From contig OZ244967.1 in NCBI GenBank assembly GCA_965222695.1, positions 1,364,001 through 1,428,000 of the forward strand: a stretch of 64,000 nucleotides of DNA. Reading direction: 5' to 3'. The stretch is from UBA7957 sp965222695 (GTDB taxonomy: Bacteria; Pseudomonadota; Gammaproteobacteria; Granulosicoccales; Granulosicoccaceae). Below are positions 60,169 through 64,000 of the stretch, piece by piece (positions within the stretch are counted from its first letter, which is position 1; the number at the start of each line of letters is the position of its first letter). The position numbers and the translations under genes were made by a program. A model generated the notes under the pieces. That model worked only from the letters and a program-made list of their open reading frames with translations. It searched no databases and was not told the DNA's origin.

Positions 60169-62163
60169 TCACTGAATCTTCCCCACTCTACCCGGGGGGA
60201 TATCCCCTAAGGCCCTGCCCCGCAGGTAGGCATAGACAGCATCAATCGCCTGGTCTTCGCTCAGGCCGGCTTTTTTGACCGGACCCAAGGCCATGATGGC
60301 ACCGATGGTTGGCGGCATTTTGCCGTTGTTTTTACCGTTTCTCATGATATCGGCGAATTCGGTCCGTTCGATGCTTTTCAGGCTGACGGTCAGATTGGGG
60401 TTGGACTGTACATCATGGCAGGTCGCGCAACCGCGGCCGAAAACCCGCTGGTAGATTTTACTGCCTATCCAGGTATGGGTATCGACCTTATTGCCTTGTA
60501 CGGTATACAGATCGGATTTTTCCGCCATCTGACCGTTTGATTCCTGTTCTGTGTTGCCGGCCTGCTGAAGAGTATCTTCAGCAGGTCCGGCAGTTTCTTC
60601 AGAACCGGAAACAGCGACATCGACATTATCGGTTTCCGATGGATTGGCAGGCGATTGCTGCTCAGAAGCATCGCCGGATTCACAGGGTTTGGCGCATCCG
60701 GTGCCGCAACAACTGTCATCCGCCTCGATCTTCCGCCAGCCGGAACCACCGCTGTCCTCTTGCGTATCGCTGGCCGCAGCGTCTTTCTGTGCGTCAGCAG
60801 TGTCCGCTTCGCAGGCGGCGGCGCATCCGGTTCCGCAGCAGGAAGGATCGCCCTGTATCGCCCGCCATCCGGCACCACCGGATGATTCCGAACCGGTGGT
60901 TTGCATAGTGCTTTCCGCAGAGGCACTGTCGTCCGGCACACACTCTTTGGCACAACCGGTTCCGCAGCAGGAATCATCTCCCTGCACAGGTCGCCAACCG
61001 GCAGCGCTATCATCATCAGTTTGGGTGGGTGTGCCGGTATCAGCTGTAGTAGAAGTGTCGGCTGCTGCTGATTCCGCGCTGCATTCGGTGGCACAGCCGG
61101 TTCCGCAGCATTCTTCGTCCGCCGCAATCGGCCGCCAGCCCGCGCCGGATTCATCTGCAGAATCTTTCGCCATTTCCGGCTCTGCGGCCCCAGTCTCGGT
61201 CGCGGATGCATCGGTTTGCTCCGCCACACATTCTTTGGCGCAGCCAGTGCCGCAGCAGGAATCGTCTCCCTGTGCCGGACGCCATCCTGCCGCCTCTTCC
61301 GACGCCTGGGTAGAATCCGTGCTCATCGCCAGGACCTGTGCTTCCACCGGTTCTGATGATGCACCGCTTGTATCAGCTTCACATTCGGTGGCACAACCGG
61401 TACCGCAGCAGGACTCATCGCCTTGAGCAGGACGCCACCCCGCAGCCTCCTCTTTCGCAGAGTCGGCTGAATTCGCGTCTGTATTCATCACCAGGGCTTG
61501 CGCTTCCTGCGGTTGCGACGGAGCACTGCTCATGTCGGCCGCGCATTCTTTGGCGCACCCGGTTCCGCAACAGGAATCATCTCCCTCAGCGGCCCGCCAG
61601 CCCGCTGCCTCTTCAGTTTCGTCCGACGCCTGCGGGGTCTGTGGTTCGACGGCCGAACTGTCGGCCTGCTGATCGCTAGTCTCCTCGGTGCTTACTTCTT
61701 GATTCTGTTCGGCCTCTGCCATTGGCGAATCCGTGTTTTCTGTGGTGTCGCCAGGCTCTTCTTTCTCGGTCATCATCGCTGAATCAGCCGGACTGTCGGC
61801 CGATTCTGCCGATTGTTCATCGGTCAGTTTCGCGGCTGCCTCAACAATAGTCTTTTCGCTTGTCTCAACTGCCTCGGTTTCGGTCTCTGAAGTCGCGGCC
61901 GACTGACTTGCCGTCTCTTGTGTCGCCTGCTGGACCAGATTGGCAGCCTCTGTCGTCCGGGATTGCTCTGATTCGGCGCTCGCCGGCTTTTCCTCAGTTT
62001 GCGTGGCCTCCGATTGAGTCGATTCATCGGGAGTTGCAGATTGTTGTGCAGTTTCTGTCTGCTGTGCCTGCTCCTCCTCCGAATCTCCACAGGAGATCAA
62101 CAAAACTGAAACGCAAACTATAAATAATCCGATAAAGCCGGATCTTATTTGTTGTACTAACAT
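60169..62163 (-). CDS. Lipoprotein cytochrome c with seven CCGTGC cysteine repeats
   Basis: 664 residues. Lipoprotein signal with lipobox LLISC (Cys25). Residues 26-185 are Gln/Glu/Ser/Thr-rich, low complexity. Seven repeats follow with the CC pair at residues 198, 252, 303, 352, 399, 442 and 485, each of the form GWR-x(3)-D/E-x-CCGTGCAxxC: 28 Cys. The core resembles the CCGxGCxxC motif of the Oxidored-like domain (from memory). A C-terminal monoheme domain has CATCH at 579-583 and a probable Met616 ligand. Periplasmic or outer-membrane redox protein; metal binding is inference. ATG 62163 with AGGAG 6 nt upstream. Confidence 0.82.
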   Translation of the reverse strand: MLVQQIRSGFIGLFIVCVSVLLISCGDSEEEQAQQTETAQQSATPDESTQSEATQTEEKPASAESEQSRTTEAANLVQQATQETASQSAATSETETEAVETSEKTIVEAAAKLTDEQSAESADSPADSAMMTEKEEPGDTTENTDSPMAEAEQNQEVSTEETSDQQADSSAVEPQTPQASDETEEAAGWRAAEGDDSCCGTGCAKECAADMSSAPSQPQEAQALVMNTDANSADSAKEEAAGWRPAQGDESCCGTGCATECEADTSGASSEPVEAQVLAMSTDSTQASEEAAGWRPAQGDDSCCGTGCAKECVAEQTDASATETGAAEPEMAKDSADESGAGWRPIAADEECCGTGCATECSAESAAADTSTTADTGTPTQTDDDSAAGWRPVQGDDSCCGTGCAKECVPDDSASAESTMQTTGSESSGGAGWRAIQGDPSCCGTGCAAACEADTADAQKDAAASDTQEDSGGSGWRKIEADDSCCGTGCAKPCESGDASEQQSPANPSETDNVDVAVSGSEETAGPAEDTLQQAGNTEQESNGQMAEKSDLYTVQGNKVDTHTWIGSKIYQRVFGRGCATCHDVQSNPNLTVSLKSIERTEFADIMRNGKNNGKMPPTIGAIMALGPVKKAGLSEDQAIDAVYAYLRGRALGDIPPGRVGKIQ

Positions 62164-62335
62164 CACCCTCTCCTCATTGGCTGCGTTTAAAAAACGCTTG
62201 TATAAGATTTATTGTTGTATCCGGGAGTTCCGGTCTGAGGTTCAACGTGTGGAACTCTCCCGGGTCTATCGAATTTGCTGACCTGGCACTCAATCAAGTT
62301 GATATTGACGAATAGGGATGCCAGTAGCGAGCAAC

Positions 62336-62610
62336 GTCTCTGTTAGGCGGGTTTGTTTTCAGAAGACGCCGTAAATACGTCCATGTAGTCTTGAAGGCGC
62401 CATCCATGGCGCCTGCACTTCTTAGAGCCTGTTCAATATCTCTGCGCCTACTACGAATTCGCTGAGTTTGGCCAGATTTCCTCCTGATTTTCGTTGCGTA
62501 GAACCACTATGCGCCTCAAATCAGAATAAAATCTGACTCAAATCAGCATATTCTCGCGACGACGCAGAGATATTGAACAGGCTCTTACAACAATCCCGCC
62601 TAACAGAGAC
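62336..62610. repeat. 275-bp nested inverted-repeat element
   Basis: Outer ends 62336-62357 and 62589-62610 match inverted at 21 of 22 positions (GTCTCTGTTAGGCGGG core). Inside, 62424-62446 and 62563-62585 are a perfect 23-bp inverted pair (AGAGCCTGTTCAATATCTCT core). A 9-bp-stem hairpin (AGGCGCCAT/ATGGCGCCT) lies at 62395-62414. No ORF. MITE-like or intergenic repeat family; one element may have entered another. TAAGAGCCTGTTCAA also occurs at 13171-13185. Confidence 0.75.
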
Positions 62611-62710
62611 CCGGATTTTAATCAAACCGTCAATATAGCCAGTACCGGATCTTAGGTTCTCATAAAAGGACTCGGGTTATCTTCCCGACAGAGTTGCGGC
62701 CGGCCCAGTG

Positions 62711-62739
62711 AAAACGGAAAACCCCCGGCATTGCCGGGG
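62711..62739 (-). terminator. Leftward rho-independent terminator
   Basis: CCCCGGCA/TGCCGGGG hairpin (62723-62739); read leftward it is followed by GTTTTCCGTTTTC. The orientation fits a leftward transcript from the 62.8-63.0 kb region, where a small ORF lies, not the rightward pntA. Confidence 0.6.
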
Positions 62740-62868
62740 ACTGTTACTCTCGGATTGACTCAATACTAAACATAAAAAAGCGCGCGACTGCTCCATTTCA
62801 GTGGCATAAAGGCACTCATTTTATAACTAATTTCAACCCAAGCCTTGCCTTAACGGTTATTTATAATA

Positions 62869-62973
62869 CTATTGCGAGTCGGCAAAAATTCTGATCGGGC
62901 ATTCAACACGCGTCAATAACAGAAAAAATATCAAACCGAAGAACGTCAGACCGACTTTTTTCCAAACGCCCAT
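62869..62973 (-). CDS. Possible 34-residue membrane peptide
   Basis: Leftward ORF from ATG 62973: starts MGVWKKVGLTFFGLIFFLLL, one hydrophobic helix after a basic start, then a short tail with one Cys. AGGA lies 5 nt before the ATG. A leftward terminator follows at 62711-62739. Divergent from pntA. Could be a small membrane protein or the chance reading of a regulatory RNA; low to moderate certainty. Confidence 0.4.
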   Translation of the reverse strand: MGVWKKVGLTFFGLIFFLLLTRVECPIRIFADSQ

Positions 62974-63066
62974 GTCGGTCCTGGTTTTTCTCAATTGGAA
63001 CCTGTCCCGCGAAGCTGAATGGACCTCTTAGGGTCTGAACGCGGATGAATCCAGGAGTAAATATTC

Positions 63067-64000
63067 GTGAAAATAGCAGTACCCAAAGAAATCGCTGCCG
63101 GTGAGCGCCGGGCCGCGACCACGCCAGAGGTGATACCCCAGTTGCTCAAGTTGGGATTTGATGTGGCCGTCGAATCCGGGCTGGGAACGGGAGCCAGTTT
63201 TTCCGATGAATTATACAAACAGGCCGGTGCCAGTGTGGTTGCGGATACCCATAAACTCTGGTCCGATTCTGATATCGTGATGAAAGTACAGGCCCCCACG
63301 GAAGAAGAAATCGGATACCTGAAAGAAGGTCAAACCCTGATCAGTTTTTTCTGGCCGGCGCAAAACGAAGAATTGCTGAACACGCTGGCGGAGAAAAAAG
63401 TGACAGTGGTCGCCATGGACAGCGTTCCACGGATATCGCGGGCGCAAAAACTCGATGCTCTGAGCTCCATGGCCAATATCGCCGGATACCGGGCGGTGAT
63501 CGAGGCGTCGAACCATTTCGGCCGGTTTTTTACCGGGCAGATTACTGCAGCCGGGAAAGTACCTCCGGCAAAAATCATGATTATAGGTGCGGGAGTTGCC
63601 GGGCTTGCCGCCATCGGTGCCGCAACCAGCATGGGTGCAATCGTGCGAGCCTTCGATACGAGACCCGAAGTGAAAGAACAAGTGGAAAGCATGGGCGCGG
63701 AATTCCTTGAACTGGAATTCGAGGAAGACGAGGCCGGCGGCACTGAGGGCGGCTACGCCAAAGTGATGAGTAAGGAATTTATCGAGGCGGAGATGGCCCT
63801 GTTCCGCGAGCAGGCTAAAGAAGTCGATATCATTATTACAACGGCCCTGATCCCGGGCAAGCCCGCACCCAAACTGATTCTGACCGATATGGTTGAATCC
63901 ATGAAAGACGGCAGCGTGATTGTGGACCTTGCAGCGGAACAGGGTGGAAACTGCGAACTGACGGTTCCGGGTGAGGCCGTGGTAAGGCACGGAGTGACCA
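63067..64000 (+). CDS. pntA: NAD(P) transhydrogenase subunit alpha, C-terminus cut by window edge
   Basis: 311 codons present, GTG start at 63067 (KIAVPKEIAAGERRAATTPEV), AGGAG 9 nt upstream. NAD(H)-binding dI domain: IIGAGVAGLAAIGAATSMGA, DTRPEVKEQVESMGAEFL, and ALIPGKPAPKLI. The family has about 510 residues for the fused form or about 380 for the split form; the missing end prevents a choice. Couples proton flow to hydride transfer from NADH to NADP+. Confidence 0.95.
   Translation, partial: MKIAVPKEIAAGERRAATTPEVIPQLLKLGFDVAVESGLGTGASFSDELYKQAGASVVADTHKLWSDSDIVMKVQAPTEEEIGYLKEGQTLISFFWPAQNEELLNTLAEKKVTVVAMDSVPRISRAQKLDALSSMANIAGYRAVIEASNHFGRFFTGQITAAGKVPPAKIMIIGAGVAGLAAIGAATSMGAIVRAFDTRPEVKEQVESMGAEFLELEFEEDEAGGTEGGYAKVMSKEFIEAEMALFREQAKEVDIIITTALIPGKPAPKLILTDMVESMKDGSVIVDLAAEQGGNCELTVPGEAVVRHGVT

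Noticed and set aside
60465..61782. Several long ORFs on both strands within the CCGTGC-repeat gene
   Set aside because: They arise from the repeated GC-biased codons. Only the leftward frame has a lipobox, repeats with fixed cysteines and a heme site.
1..64000. CRISPR arrays, tRNA/rRNA genes, prophage or integrase genes
   Set aside because: No regularly spaced repeats, cloverleaf sequences or phage-type genes were seen on either strand.

Overview
The window looks like the chromosome of a gammaproteobacterial methylotroph, or at least a one-carbon user. GC content is moderate, genes are tightly packed with many 4-8 nt stop/start overlaps, and there is no phage, plasmid or tRNA signal. Two one-carbon modules fill most of it. 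The taxonomic call is an inference from gene content.

Region 1 (1-4.5 kb): the 5' part of phosphoenolpyruvate carboxylase, whose C-terminus runs off the left edge, then an AraC-type regulator divergent from a threonine-dehydratase-like PLP enzyme.

Region 2 (4.5-29.2 kb): a large periplasmic quinoprotein island. It holds a beta-propeller protein with an Asp/Glu-rich insert, a type-1 binding protein, a previously unlabelled 24-residue pqqA, pqqE, a binding protein ending in seven Asp, a pseudoazurin-like cupredoxin, and a lanthanide-type PQQ alcohol dehydrogenase (xoxF, with the extra metal-binding Asp). Next come a zinc metallohydrolase, two SoxYZ-like thiol carriers, a DUF302 lipoprotein, a SoxC-like molybdoenzyme with a short SoxD-like cytochrome c, an AcoR-type sigma-54 activator, the complete mxaRSACKL maturation set without mxaF/G/I, a hydrolase and a NarL-type two-component pair. 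I read it as an alcohol-to-aldehyde oxidation system in which the product or sulfur-bound intermediates pass over thiol carriers, with a copper protein as the likely electron acceptor.

Region 3 (29.2-44 kb): a 284-bp MITE-like element sits exactly in the shared CTAG stop codons of two convergent genes. It is followed by a leftward N-methylglutamate pathway for methylamine: mgdABCD (sarcosine-oxidase-like), formate-THF ligase, mgsABC (three split glutamate-synthase domains), gmaS and an extra FAD oxidase. The flanking regulators are GlxA/GbdR-like and GntR.

Region 4 (44-53.6 kb): GntR regulator, a conserved-looking unknown, a GFA (formaldehyde-activating-like) protein, a complete Liv-type ABC importer, a phytanoyl-CoA-dioxygenase-family hydroxylase and a second FAD amine oxidase. 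This looks like uptake and breakdown of an N-containing, probably methylated, compound that would feed region 3.

Region 5 (53.6-60 kb): a gene-poor kilobase with a toxin-like remnant, then a compact cytochrome b561 / SHP-type cytochrome / diheme cytochrome / PepSY / OmpR-type two-component operon. A direct-repeat response-regulator box lies upstream, and a 20-bp repeat flanks the operon. A Tat-signal cytidine-deaminase-like protein and an ankyrin protein follow.

Region 6 (60-64 kb): a 664-residue secreted lipoprotein-cytochrome with seven copies of a Cys-rich CCGTGC motif, a 275-bp nested inverted-repeat element, a possible tiny leftward membrane-protein gene with its own terminator, and the start of pntA (NAD(P) transhydrogenase alpha), cut by the right edge.
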